Source: Treponema sp. UBA4326 (GTDB lineage Bacteria > Spirochaetota > Spirochaetia > Treponematales > Treponemataceae). Taken from it: a stretch of 13,617 nt of DNA. The notes beneath the pieces were generated by a model. It ran no database searches. It worked only from the letters and a program-made list of their open reading frames with translations, and was not told the DNA's origin. The translations under genes were made by a program, and so were the position numbers. Shown here one piece after another: positions 1 to 6,561 of this stretch. The stretch is from NCBI GenBank assembly GCA_002393835.1, contig DGTW01000347.1, positions 1 to 13,617 of the forward strand, read 5' to 3'. The stretch's first letter is position 1, and each line of letters begins with the position of its first letter.

Positions 1-335
1 GCTTTTTCACACAATGTACGAAATTGAACACACCGCGTGCTGAACGAGTCTTTCTCGGAAGGGGGGTATACCAAAAAAAGTATATCATATCCGGTGTTCA
101 GGTGTGCTTTTAAATTACGATAGGTTTCGCGACTGAATCGTTTGGCCTGATTGCGTTGAACTGCATTGCCAAAACCGCGGGGAAGGGGAAAGCCGATGCG
201 GTTGAAATCCAAGCCGTTCGGGAGATAGAAAAGTTTTGCTCCCGCTGTGCTTGCCCTTTTCCCGTTTTTGAACAGATTTTTGAAATCACTAGGCTTTTTG
301 ATATGCTCTTCGCGCGTAAAACCTGCTGACTTCAT
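1..335 (-). CDS. rnpA: Ribonuclease P protein component (C-terminus cut by window edge)
   Basis: RnpA is the protein subunit that assists the RNase P RNA in removing 5' leaders from tRNA precursors. The reading frame starts with ATG at 335 (MKSAGFTREEHIKKPSDF) and runs off the left edge without a stop, so about 111 residues are visible and a few C-terminal ones are missing. The family signature RNxxKRxxRE is present as RNQAKRFSRE, preceded by FGNAVQ, and the early helix around KNLFKNGKRAS fits the family. A Shine-Dalgarno-like GGAGCAGG lies 5 nt before the start. It follows rpmH on the same strand with 50 bp between, which is the widely conserved rpmH-rnpA order. Identity is secure. Confidence 0.95.
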   Translation of the reverse strand, partial: MKSAGFTREEHIKKPSDFKNLFKNGKRASTAGAKLFYLPNGLDFNRIGFPLPRGFGNAVQRNQAKRFSRETYRNLKAHLNTGYDILFLVYPPSEKDSFSTRCVQFRTLCEK

Positions 336-385
336 AAAACCTGCTCCATTACATGAGATGCTGAATTATCAGCACGACAAGTTAA

Positions 386-541
386 TTAGTATTTTTTGTG
401 CTCGTCACAAACTGAGAGCTTCTTGCGGCCCTTTGCTCTTCGGCGAGCGAGAACCATGCGACCACCGCGAGTTGCCATGCGAGCGCGGAATCCAAATTTT
501 CTGTTTCTTTTAACTTTACTTGGCTGGTATGTTCGTTTCAT
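386..541 (-). CDS. rpmH: 50S ribosomal protein L34
   Basis: This 51-residue basic protein begins [18 protein letters not shown] and ends DEHKKY. The core [20 protein letters not shown] is the L34 signature, so this is the small large-subunit ribosomal protein that binds 23S rRNA. The ATG at 541 is preceded by AAGGAG at normal spacing. rnpA follows directly on the same strand, as in most bacteria. In many genomes dnaA and the replication origin lie upstream of rpmH, but here the upstream neighbour is a DUF721 gene. Confidence 0.97.
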   Translation of the reverse strand: MKRTYQPSKVKRNRKFGFRARMATRGGRMVLARRRAKGRKKLSVCDEHKKY

Positions 542-580
542 AGAACATTCTCCTTATTCTGTTGGGGATAACCCTAAATT

Positions 581-608
581 TTGATAAAAAATTTGAGCAA
601 TTTTGCAA
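581..608 (-). promoter_or_regulatory. Putative rpmH-rnpA promoter
   Basis: On the minus strand a TTGCAA (603-608) is followed after 16 bp by TATCAA (581-586), about 40 nt before the rpmH start. This is a plausible sigma-70 type promoter in the 119-bp gap after the DUF721 gene. The gap also contains TTATCCCCA (complement of 561-569), which resembles a DnaA box with one mismatch. One degenerate box is not evidence of an origin. Inference from consensus only. Confidence 0.4.
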
Positions 609-660
609 GAACTTCCTCTATCCTCGCAAAAATTTGGTAGTGGCAAATAGTTTAACAAAT

Positions 661-1230
661 TTACTTATTGTCGGTCAATATATCTGTCTTTAGTCTGTCA
701 AGAATTTTCTTCAAATTTTCGGGAATTTCTTTATTTGGAGAAGATTTTTCTTCATTTGTAACGGAATCGCTAGAAACAGTCCGATTTTTTTCATCAAATT
801 CCTGAATTGCTTTTTCTTCTTTTTGAATTCTTTCTTCCATTTCCGAACGAATTTTTTCTTCGTTAATCTGGGAATGAAGCTCGACATTTGTGCCTCGAAG
901 ACGAAATGCCAGAGACGAAATTTTTACATCAGGAACGCCCCGTTTAAGTCCTGTGATAATATACTTTTGATAAATGCGTAAAGTCTGAATCCAGGCAGGG
1001 TGGTCAGCCTCAACAAGAAGAATTCCGTTTTTCAAATCAATAATCCGGGAATGTGAATAAAGATTTACGCCAAGATTCTCTCCGTTCTTTGCGTTCGAAC
1101 GGATTGACTCCAGAGTTGCCCGCCAGGTTTTGAGAAGCTTGTTGTTTTTTTCGACTTCCGCACGCTCAATGTTCGTGAATGCGGTCATTATCATTTCCTC
1201 AGCGGAAATCAGATTATCACCATACGCCAT
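661..1230 (-). CDS. DUF721 (DciA-like) protein
   Basis: A 189-residue protein whose middle part reads as a DUF721 domain: NGILLVEADHPAWIQTLRIY followed by QKYIITGLKRG and SSLAFRLRG (about residues 67-112). DUF721 includes DciA, the replicative-helicase loading partner in many bacteria, and Treponema species carry such a gene near replication genes. The C-terminal third is highly charged (RSEMEERIQKEEKAIQEFDEK), probably coiled or disordered, and is an extension beyond the domain. The start ATG shares one base with the stop of the upstream gene (TGATG), so translation is probably coupled. A role in helicase loading is inferred from the family. Confidence 0.75.
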   Translation of the reverse strand: MAYGDNLISAEEMIMTAFTNIERAEVEKNNKLLKTWRATLESIRSNAKNGENLGVNLYSHSRIIDLKNGILLVEADHPAWIQTLRIYQKYIITGLKRGVPDVKISSLAFRLRGTNVELHSQINEEKIRSEMEERIQKEEKAIQEFDEKNRTVSSDSVTNEEKSSPNKEIPENLKKILDRLKTDILTDNK

Positions 1231-1640
1231 CAGAAATTCCTCAGCTGATTTTTAAGAATGTGAAGCTTTTCCTTGAGCCGCCGAACTTCATCCAGAGAAG
1301 AAAAAATTTTTGAAGCCATATAAGAGTCAGCAAAAACTCCGTCAAAAAGAAAATCAGCAAAAGTCGAAAAACCGCCAATCGTCATGCTATAATCAGCTGG
1401 AATGCTGACAGAGCCAAGAACTTGCTGCAATCTCTGCATGAGCATGTTCGCCTCATTCATAAGGTTTGCTGCACCGTTAAGCTTGTGGTGTTTTATCAAA
1501 TCAACGATGAAACCGCCACCAAGAATATCAAGAATACTCCAGTTGCGTGCACTCTTAAGCTTGTCTTCTGCCTCTTCAACGAGAGGAATTAAACGGTCAA
1601 TGAGACTCAAAGCCTCAGAAATTTGTGGATTATTTGTCAT
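1230..1640 (-). CDS. Conserved hypothetical protein with GGG-KH motif
   Basis: A 136-residue protein without signal peptide or membrane segment. The N-terminus (residues 6-30) and C-terminus (DEVRRLKEKLHILKNQL) look helical and coiled-coil forming. The middle holds SARNWSILDILGGGFIVDLI followed by KHHKLNGA. I recall comparable W-D-GGG-KH-K patterns in uncharacterised proteins of Firmicutes but know no function for them. It overlaps the upstream CoA-binding gene by 11 bp and the downstream DUF721 gene by 1 bp, so the three are probably translated from one mRNA. No SD-dependent start needs to be invoked because of the overlap. Confidence 0.7.
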   Translation of the reverse strand: MTNNPQISEALSLIDRLIPLVEEAEDKLKSARNWSILDILGGGFIVDLIKHHKLNGAANLMNEANMLMQRLQQVLGSVSIPADYSMTIGGFSTFADFLFDGVFADSYMASKIFSSLDEVRRLKEKLHILKNQLRNF

Positions 1641-2007
1641 TTTTCACCTTATCCCCGGCATACAGACTCAACCCAACAAGCACGCAGCCCTCAATATACG
1701 GAAGATTTTTCTCGTTGAGATAAGAAAGAAGCTCCTCACTCTCCGCACCAGGCTGAATCACGATGCACTTGAATGACTTTTTACATTCCTTGATGAGAGC
1801 CAGACCTTTCACCGGGTTTATGCAAAGGTCGATGATGTCAATGTCGCCCGGAATATCATTAAAGCTGGCAAGCTCCTTACCAACGGCATGAACCGTATAT
1901 CCGTGCTCCAAAAGCCCCTGTTTGATTTTGTAAGCATATTTCTCAGGATTGAGTGTATCGCCCGCAACAGCAAAAACCTGCTGCTGCATGATTTCTGGTA
2001 ATTCCAT
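1630..2007 (-). CDS. CoA-binding domain (YccU-like) protein
   Basis: About 125 residues from ATG 2007 (MELPEIMQQQVFAVAGDTLN). The pattern FAVAGDTLNPEKYAYKIKQG, then GYTVHAVGKEL, then IDIIDLCINPVKG and FKCIVIQPGAESEELLSYL is the Rossmann-like CoA_binding fold of succinyl-CoA-synthetase-alpha-like small proteins (YccU group), whose cellular role is generally unknown. An in-frame extension to 2094 exists but enters the dispersed repeat and reads as low-complexity sequence, so I chose the inner ATG. No clear SD is seen; TACACT lies 6 nt before the ATG and may be a -10 element. First gene of the overlapping three-gene unit. Confidence 0.75.
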   Translation of the reverse strand: MELPEIMQQQVFAVAGDTLNPEKYAYKIKQGLLEHGYTVHAVGKELASFNDIPGDIDIIDLCINPVKGLALIKECKKSFKCIVIQPGAESEELLSYLNEKNLPYIEGCVLVGLSLYAGDKVKNDK

Positions 2008-2076
2008 GAGGCTAGTGTAACATAAAAATGGAAATTTAGGAATTAGAGATGAGGAAAAGGAAAAAAAAGAACAGCC

Positions 2077-2178
2077 GGGCGCAACCGCCGACAAGCGGCG
2101 GTCGGGCTTTCCGCCATTCCGCTGACGCTACATTCCTTCGGAACGCCTTCGGCGTGGCTACAATCCCTTGCGCTTAAG
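2077..2178 (+). repeat. Dispersed hairpin repeat, copy 1
   Basis: Begins GGGCGCAA, then a hairpin with 6-bp stem ccgccg/cggcgg (2085-2090 with 2096-2101), then gtcgggctttccgc, attccgct, and a tail ending tacaatcccttgcgcttaag. The same order of blocks recurs near 6562, 7385, 8261, 10113 and 13548. This copy lies between the start of the CoA-binding gene and the 3' end of the exported-protein gene. The hairpin could act as a transcription barrier for the latter. Confidence 0.8.
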
Positions 2179-2194
2179 GGAAAATATAGAAGAA

Positions 2195-3085
2195 TTATTC
2201 TGTAATGACTATAGACTTTACTTTATAATCTTTTTCAAAATCACTAGAAAAATTCACTTTCTCAACCGTGCCAGAAATTTCTATAAATTGATCATCTTTC
2301 AAATCAATATAGGCATCATTATTACTGTAAACAGTAATAAGCGGCATGTCCTCAGCTTTGTTCAGAACAGACATACCTTCGAGCTTATACGCATAACCTG
2401 CTTTTTTGCTCTCGTCAATGTTTGAAACATAAAACGAAAGTTTCTCAACCTTTTTTCCTTCAATAGGATGCTCGCCGTACCATTTTTTTGCTTTGAGTCG
2501 ATTAGCTGAGAAGCGTCCAACTGCAGCATATACTGTAAGATTATAGGTTGCCTTTTCAAGCCACTGCTCATAACCGTCTTTTTTCAGTGCGGCAGCGCGT
2601 TCTTCAAGTTCTTTTGCAACATTTGCGGAATTTTTAGTCCAGCTAGATTTTGGATTCTGCTCACTGTCTCTCGTACTATTTTTTGATGTTACTTTTTTCC
2701 CATTTTTATCGACATTGTATGTCCTCATATCCAAAGTTTCGACCGTGAAATTGTTTCCGCTTCCGCTTATTTTAAGTTTTGTTTCTTGTCCTTGAAGTCC
2801 AAGTCCAAATTTATAAATAAGAACTTGTGTGAATAGGTACTCATTGTTGATGACATCAAGTTTCCCAAAATTTTTGATTTGTCGAGTCGTTTTATCACCT
2901 TCAGCAGGTTCTGCATAAAGAAGATTCCAAACAACTGGCAAAAGCTCGACATTATCAGGCAAAGTTCCTGTAGCTGGTTTCGCCTCATCTGAAGAAAGAA
3001 GAGCTTTCCCCAAATTTCCCAGAGGGCCTGCAAACACAGAGACTGACATAATAGCTGTAAAAACTACAGCAAGCACTTTTTTCAT
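2195..3085 (-). CDS. Exported protein of unknown function
   Basis: A 296-residue protein with a classic signal peptide: MKK, a hydrophobic core VLAVVFTAIMSVSV, and a likely signal peptidase I site after VFA (residue 19). No lipobox cysteine is seen. The mature part alternates short beta-like stretches (LYAEPAEGDK, ITVYSNNDAYIDL, FIEISGTVEKVNFSSDFE) with charged linkers, suggesting a periplasmic or surface beta-rich protein. I do not recognise a family. A strong SD, AGGAGG, lies 6 nt before the ATG. The gene is divergent from the XRE regulator at 3264 across an AT-rich 178-bp spacer, so it may be that regulator's target. Repeat copy 1 begins 17 bp after its stop. Confidence 0.8.
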   Translation of the reverse strand: MKKVLAVVFTAIMSVSVFAGPLGNLGKALLSSDEAKPATGTLPDNVELLPVVWNLLYAEPAEGDKTTRQIKNFGKLDVINNEYLFTQVLIYKFGLGLQGQETKLKISGSGNNFTVETLDMRTYNVDKNGKKVTSKNSTRDSEQNPKSSWTKNSANVAKELEERAAALKKDGYEQWLEKATYNLTVYAAVGRFSANRLKAKKWYGEHPIEGKKVEKLSFYVSNIDESKKAGYAYKLEGMSVLNKAEDMPLITVYSNNDAYIDLKDDQFIEISGTVEKVNFSSDFEKDYKVKSIVITE

Positions 3086-3194
3086 AAAATCCTCCTAGAT
3101 TTATGATTCGTACATTAAAATAGATTAAGATTTCACTTATTTTTATGAAACCTTGATTTTATACAGTATTATTACATTATTTTATTAAAACTAT

Positions 3195-3223
3195 CAATAT
3201 TAAATCAACAATTCTTAATATTG
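3195..3223. promoter_or_regulatory. Inverted repeat in divergent promoter region
   Basis: CAATATTAA (3195-3203) and TTAATATTG (3215-3223) form a perfect 9-bp inverted repeat with an 11-bp spacer. It lies in the AT-rich gap between the exported-protein gene and the XRE gene, and could be the operator of the XRE regulator. In such AT-rich DNA a chance match is possible. Confidence 0.35.
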
Positions 3224-3263
3224 CTCTGTAATTTTAATCAACATAAATCGTCATTCTTAATGT

Positions 3264-3587
3264 ATGAACTCAATCAGAGAAACATTCGTGAACAATCTCA
3301 AATACTACAGAAAACAAAAAGGCATTTCCCAAGAAAAACTTTCTTACGCAGTCGAAAAAAGTATTGCCTACATAAATCAAATAGAAAATAAAATATCCTG
3401 GCCTCAACCTGAGATGGTGGATAAAATCGCCGTTGTGCTTGGAATTCCTTCTTCCGCTCTTTTTGAAGAAAACACCTGCCCCGAGAACAAAAAAGCTGTG
3501 TTTGAGAGTAACTTCGGAAAATCAATTGAAGCAGAACTTCTTTCACGAATTGAGAAAGATATTCGGGAAGTATGCAAATTGGTGTAA
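3264..3587 (+). CDS. XRE-family HTH transcriptional regulator (first of a paralogous pair)
   Basis: A 107-residue protein with an N-terminal helix-turn-helix at about residues 10-66: LKYYRKQKGISQEKLSYAVE followed by KSIAYINQIENKISWPQPEM and VDKIAVVLGIPSSALF. This is the Cro/C1-type fold, so it should bind operator DNA as a dimer. The last 30 residues (SIEAELLSRIEKDIREVCKL) are helical and may dimerise. It resembles the protein encoded at 7540-7881 throughout its length, including the opening SIRETFVNNLKYYRK versus SLRQVFINNLKYLRK. No SD is visible before the ATG. Divergent from the exported protein gene. Confidence 0.85.
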   Translation: MNSIRETFVNNLKYYRKQKGISQEKLSYAVEKSIAYINQIENKISWPQPEMVDKIAVVLGIPSSALFEENTCPENKKAVFESNFGKSIEAELLSRIEKDIREVCKLV

Positions 3588-3612
3588 ATCTTTAAACAAA
3601 GGATATCTTATT

Positions 3613-4671
3613 TCAAAACGCTTCTTTTCGTAAAATCATCGCTCGCTTCAACAAGCCGATTCCTGGGAATTTTCTCGATGAAATAGATTTTTCTTCCTGT
3701 TTTGAATTTTCTAACAAATCCAACATTGCCTTTGCCGCCGCTTGCTTTGCCTTTTTGCGAGTCGTTGCTTTTCCCGAAACTTGGTGTTCGTTGTTATTTA
3801 GAGTTAGTGTACAAATCCAGAACAATTTTCCATTTTCAGCAGTTTGTGCAAAACTATAGTTCGGCTGAACGATTTCTTTTTTGATATATTTTAGGTTCAC
3901 CATTTCAACCGCTGTCGGAGATTTTTTTGAACTGTTTAAGATATTTGCCCCAGTTTGTTCAACAGTCTGCTTTTTTGTGACATTCTGCCCTGTCAGATAA
4001 GTATATGCCGATTCTACCGCCGCATTTTGAGCTTCTTCCACCGTCTTGCCGTTTCCAACAAATAACCCATTAACAGATTGAAGTGAAACAGCACAATCAT
4101 AACGACTTCCGCAGTTCCAAAACGAGTATGTCGGTAAATCCAGTCCATTTTTCTCACAATAATTCTTCAATTCTTCGCTAGCAGTTTTCACCGTTTTGTC
4201 ATATCTTAACAATTCCGAAGCAACACGAGACAAAACATCCATGTTCCAGTTTGAATCTATTGCGACTGCTCCCAAAATCGACTCAATCAAATCGCCTTTC
4301 TTGTTTTTTCTGTCATGTAAATAATAACCGTGAGCACGCTCTAGATAAGAATCGAATTCAAGGACATTTGAGCAATGTGCGAGTTTCTCATTTTTAACCA
4401 AACGAGATTTCTCTTCCGAAAGCTGTCCTTCCGGTGCCGAAGAAACAAACTGCCCGCTGGCATCAACATGACAAAATTCAGAAGCCAAATTCTTAACCAC
4501 TGCAAGCCCCAGTACCGCATCACCGATGAATTCTAGAATCTGATAATTCTGTACCCGGTTCTGCGTGACAGCTGAGAGAGAAGGGGAAACAAAAGCCTGC
4601 TTAAGAAGTACAGGATTAGTAAACTGATAACCTATTTTCTGCTGAATCAGAGAAAGTGTTTTTTCGTCCAT
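3613..4671 (-). CDS. RNase III-family protein with two dsRNA-binding domains
   Basis: About 352 residues from ATG 4671 (MDEKTLSLIQQKIGYQF, the usual RNase III opening); a GTG at 4704 would add 11 residues, and neither start has an SD. The RNase III domain spans about 1-155. NYQILEFIGDAVLG supplies E47 and D51, EGQLSEEKSRLVKNEKLA is the second conserved block, and GDLIESILGAV supplies D127 and E130. All four metal-binding acidic residues are therefore present, and dsRNA cleavage is plausible. Two dsRBD-like regions follow. Residues 164-227 form a degenerate one lacking the lysine-rich helix. Residues 255-321 form a canonical one with TTRKKAKQAAAKAMLDLL. Ordinary bacterial Rnc is about 225 residues with one dsRBD. 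Its start lies just after the stop of the RHH-like gene. Probably an accessory RNase III, not rnc. Confidence 0.85.
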   Translation of the reverse strand: MDEKTLSLIQQKIGYQFTNPVLLKQAFVSPSLSAVTQNRVQNYQILEFIGDAVLGLAVVKNLASEFCHVDASGQFVSSAPEGQLSEEKSRLVKNEKLAHCSNVLEFDSYLERAHGYYLHDRKNKKGDLIESILGAVAIDSNWNMDVLSRVASELLRYDKTVKTASEELKNYCEKNGLDLPTYSFWNCGSRYDCAVSLQSVNGLFVGNGKTVEEAQNAAVESAYTYLTGQNVTKKQTVEQTGANILNSSKKSPTAVEMVNLKYIKKEIVQPNYSFAQTAENGKLFWICTLTLNNNEHQVSGKATTRKKAKQAAAKAMLDLLENSKQEEKSISSRKFPGIGLLKRAMILRKEAF

Positions 4672-4711
4672 ATCGTCACTGTAGAATTTCCAGCGAACTG
4701 ACACAAGAAAA

Positions 4712-5170
4712 TCATTGTAAAATTTCTCCCGCTCTTCGTTTTCTTTTTGAAGCCGTTGCCGCTACACTTGGCAATCGATCACAATTTGTGACTGGTTGTG
4801 CTTTTTTTTCTACAACATCTTCTTTAGGTAGGTCCTGCTTTGTCATAAGAAAAAGATTATCTTCCTTATCGTTAATCATTTTCACCCTTGCAACAGGTTT
4901 TCCATTTTCCACGAGCAAAATTTGAGGGCATTTTTTCGCAATTCTTCGCAAAGTTTCTGCGTTCAGTTCCGAAAGTTCCAGATGCTCAGCCATCATGTCA
5001 GCAAGTATATGATTCACCACATTATCCACGCTCTGATTGGACTTCTCGGCAAGTTGATTCAAATAGTCTATAACGATTGCATCCAATTCAAGTTCTGTAT
5101 CAATCCATCGTTCCAGTGGTGTGATGATTACTTTGTCGAAGTTAATTTTTCCATCTTTTGTAATTTCCAT
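4712..5170 (-). CDS. Small RHH/Phd-like protein, partner of the RNase III gene
   Basis: A 152-residue protein; ATG 5170 is chosen because AAAGGAG lies 6 nt upstream of it. I do not recognise a named family. Residues about 26-62 (ELELDAIVIDYLNQLAEKSN then QSVDNVVNHILADMM) have the strand-helix-helix look of ribbon-helix-helix DNA-binding proteins. IAKKCPQILLVENGKPVARV (about 87-106) resembles the NGKPVA strand of Phd/YefM antitoxins. The C-terminus is basic (ASKRKRRAGEILQ). Its TGA is followed within about 40 bp by the start of the RNase III gene on the same strand, so the two form an operon. An antitoxin or repressor role is only a guess from these features. Palindromes lie just upstream and in its 3' part. 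Confidence 0.6.
   Translation of the reverse strand: MEITKDGKINFDKVIITPLERWIDTELELDAIVIDYLNQLAEKSNQSVDNVVNHILADMMAEHLELSELNAETLRRIAKKCPQILLVENGKPVARVKMINDKEDNLFLMTKQDLPKEDVVEKKAQPVTNCDRLPSVAATASKRKRRAGEILQ
4779..4791. repeat. ORF6N-type palindrome, outlying copy inside a CDS
   Basis: TCACAA-T-TTGTGA, a perfect 13-nt odd palindrome, lies within the 3' part of the RHH-like gene and encodes part of PVTNCDR. It matches the centre of the palindromes in the ORF6N gene (gaggtcacaa/ttgtgacctc). Confidence 0.5.
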
Positions 5171-5189
5171 GTGCAACTCCTTTTAACAT

Positions 5190-5204
5190 ATCGCAATTTG
5201 CGAT
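5190..5204. promoter_or_regulatory. ORF6N-type palindrome upstream of the RHH-like gene
   Basis: ATCGCAA-T-TTGCGAT is a perfect 15-nt palindrome centred on 5197, about 20 nt before the start codon of the RHH-like gene, where it would overlap the promoter or leader. It shares the R-CAA-N-TTG-Y core with the palindromes inside the ORF6N gene. It could be an operator; this is inferred from position and symmetry. Confidence 0.45.
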
Positions 5205-5220
5205 GAGTCATATTTTGAAC

Positions 5221-5239
5221 TGGTCACAATTTGCGACCA
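5221..5239. promoter_or_regulatory. ORF6N-type palindrome, second upstream copy
   Basis: TGGTCACAATTTGCGACCA is a 19-nt palindrome centred on 5230 with one mismatched pair (5226/5234), 33 bp from the copy centred on 5197. It lies between the ORF6N stop and the RHH-like gene. The GGTCRCAA half-site is the same as in the three palindromes coded inside the ORF6N gene. Confidence 0.5.
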
Positions 5240-5245
5240 ATTGCA

Positions 5246-5904
5246 TCAATCACTCGCAAATCCGATTTTTCGCTCTGATTTTGGTTCCTCAATCAGATTG
5301 TTCAGCACTTGAATAATCTGACTAATTTTTCTATCCTGCTCGGAGAACTTTTTGTCACAATGGTCGATGTGAAGCAGAAGCAAGCGACGAATTTCCGCAA
5401 GTTCAGCTTTATCGTCCGTTTTGACAATCTGCGAACTGACATAATGTCTCAACTGAACAAAAGCGTTCATGATGCGAATGCTCACTTGAACAGCAGTTTC
5501 ACTTCGCAAAACAGCAGAAAGCATGGCTACACCTTGCTCAGTAAAACATAGGGAAGATATTTTGAATGTTTACCACGCAGACTATCGTTTTCATCGTTTA
5601 AGGTCGAAATTTGCGACCTTAGAGAATCTTTTCCGTTGTTTAAGGTCACAGATTGTGACCTTAAACAATCTTTTTCCACTTTTGAGGTCACAAATTGTGA
5701 CCTCAAAAAATCATATTCTTCTGAAGTCAATTGAAATCGAAATTCTTCCGGAAATCTTTCCAAATTTCTTTTTACAGCTTGGTTAATTACTCTCGTCTCC
5801 ACGCCATAAAGTTCCGCAAGGTCTCTGTCCACCATCACCTGCTTGCCACGAATGAGAAAAATCTTGCTTTCAACCAAAATCGGGGTAATATCCTCGTTTT
5901 TCAT
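5246..5904 (-). pseudogene. ORF6N-domain (KilA-N-related) protein, frameshifted
   Basis: The N-terminal part (from ATG 5904) reads LIRGKQVMVDRDLAELYGVE, TRVINQAVKRNLERFPEEF and FQLTSEEYDFLRSQ, the ORF6N DNA-binding domain found in phage and mobile-element proteins. After YLPYV the frame turns into LLSKV and stops. Adding one T to the T4 run at 5543-5546 (coding strand) restores YVFTEQGVAMLSAVLRSE, the expected family continuation, followed by IRIMNAFVQLRHYV and a helical tail to 5246. One missing base therefore separates the two halves: a real inactivation, slippage-based switching, or a sequencing error. Between the domain and YLPYV lie three 14-residue repeats of the form D-x-LRSQ-x-(V/S)T. 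A 24-nt operator-like sequence precedes the start. Confidence 0.85.
5599..5708 (-). repeat. Three in-frame palindromic units at 42-bp spacing
   Basis: Palindromes are centred on 5694, 5652 and 5610, exactly 42 bp apart. The first is a perfect 29-nt palindrome with arms ttttgaggtcacaa around one A (5680-5708). The second extends 33 nt (5636-5668) with one mismatched pair. The third spans 5599-5621 with one mismatch. Read on the minus strand each codes for LRSQ-x-(V/S)T inside a 14-codon unit (DFLRSQFVTSKVEK, DCLRSQSVTLNNGK, DSLRSQISTLNDEN). The arms stay complementary while the spacer codons differ. Confidence 0.85.
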
Positions 5905-5936
5905 AGTCTGATTTTACATCGCCTGAAAACGAAAAA

Positions 5937-5960
5937 CATTAAGTTACTAACTTAATGACA
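5937..5960. promoter_or_regulatory. Operator-like palindrome before the ORF6N gene
   Basis: ATTAAGTTA-C-TAACTTAAT (5938-5956) is a perfect 19-nt palindrome, 33 bp before the ORF6N start, where it would overlap the -35 region. A possible -10, TAAAAT, lies at 5911-5916. Nearly the same 24 nt occur at 12483-12506 before the VapBC-like pair, so one regulator may bind both, or the two autoregulators have related specificity. Confidence 0.55.
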
Positions 5961-6038
5961 AAACTAAAAAATTGTGCTTCACTGCGGGGGCTTCTACAAA
6001 ACACTTGCCCTTTCTGAAAATGATTATTATCTTCAATA

Positions 6039-6446
6039 ATGATGGCAACTTACAAAATCAGTCCAAATTTCTCAATTCCCGTAATAGATGTCCCTGCGAC
6101 CTCAAAAAATCTCAAAAATTTGCGTGAAAGTCACAATTTTACCGTTGCGCAGGTTCAAAAACTTTTGGGGATGGAGAATCCGCAATCAATTTACAGCTGG
6201 GAAAATTCAGAAAACAAATATTTGCCCCGTCTGGATAACCTTGTTTTTCTTGCAAAACTTTATGAAGTTTCAATTGATGAGTTGCTTGTAATCAAAATGG
6301 AGAAAACAGATGGCATGGCTGTCTGCGAGCCGGGAATGCCGTTTGGAATTCTGCAAGAAACTTTGGAATTCATTACACAAACGATAAGTCCTGCTATGAA
6401 AATTGCTATTGAGAAATATTACGGATTTTCACTTGGAGTACAATAA
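6039..6446 (+). CDS. XRE-family HTH regulator with C-terminal extension
   Basis: A 135-residue protein; either of two adjacent ATGs (6039, 6042) could be the start. The helix-turn-helix covers about residues 22-82: LKNLRESHNFTVAQVQKLLG, then QSIYSWENSENKYLPRLDNL, then FLAKLYEVSIDELLVIK. This form, with QSIYSWE in the recognition helix, is common in XRE regulators of anaerobes. The last 50 residues carry no recognised domain. There is no SD; TTGCCC (6005-6010) and TATCTT (6028-6033) at 17-bp spacing end 5 nt before the first ATG, which suggests a leaderless message. The gene diverges from the ORF6N gene across a 134-bp gap containing the 24-nt palindrome, so it might regulate ORF6N. Confidence 0.82.
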   Translation: MMATYKISPNFSIPVIDVPATSKNLKNLRESHNFTVAQVQKLLGMENPQSIYSWENSENKYLPRLDNLVFLAKLYEVSIDELLVIKMEKTDGMAVCEPGMPFGILQETLEFITQTISPAMKIAIEKYYGFSLGVQ

Positions 6447-6561
6447 GATTGTACACATTAAGGAGATTCCGACCTGTCGCAAAATGTTTACATTGTTATT
6501 AAAGTTGTTGTTAAAAAATTACGCCAGTGACTGATATTCCAAGAGGTGTGAAGAAAACTCA

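Noticed and set aside
560-570. DnaA-box-like TTATCCCCA upstream of rpmH, hinting at an origin
   Set aside because: A single box with a mismatch, no dnaA or dnaN in the window and no cluster of boxes.
2008-2094. N-terminal extension of the CoA-binding protein
   Set aside because: Runs into the repeat and codes for Ser/Phe-rich sequence not belonging to the fold; the inner ATG fits the family.
3210-3260. Repeated ATTCTTAAT upstream of the XRE gene as an operator pair
   Set aside because: Short and AT-rich in an AT-rich spacer; chance cannot be excluded.
4654-4720. ATG overlapping the RHH-like gene's TGA (ATGA) with a good SD, as the RNase III start
   Set aside because: It is out of frame with the RNase III and stops after 22 codons; a frameshift there is possible but cannot be shown from this sequence.
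5599-5708. CRISPR-like array
   Set aside because: Only three units, coding and in frame, with palindromic units and no cas genes nearby.
6485-6535. Tiny hydrophobic open frame MFTLLLKLLLKNYASD behind an AAGGAG
   Set aside because: Only 16 residues, the SD is about 20 nt away, and no stable-toxin features or partner can be supported.
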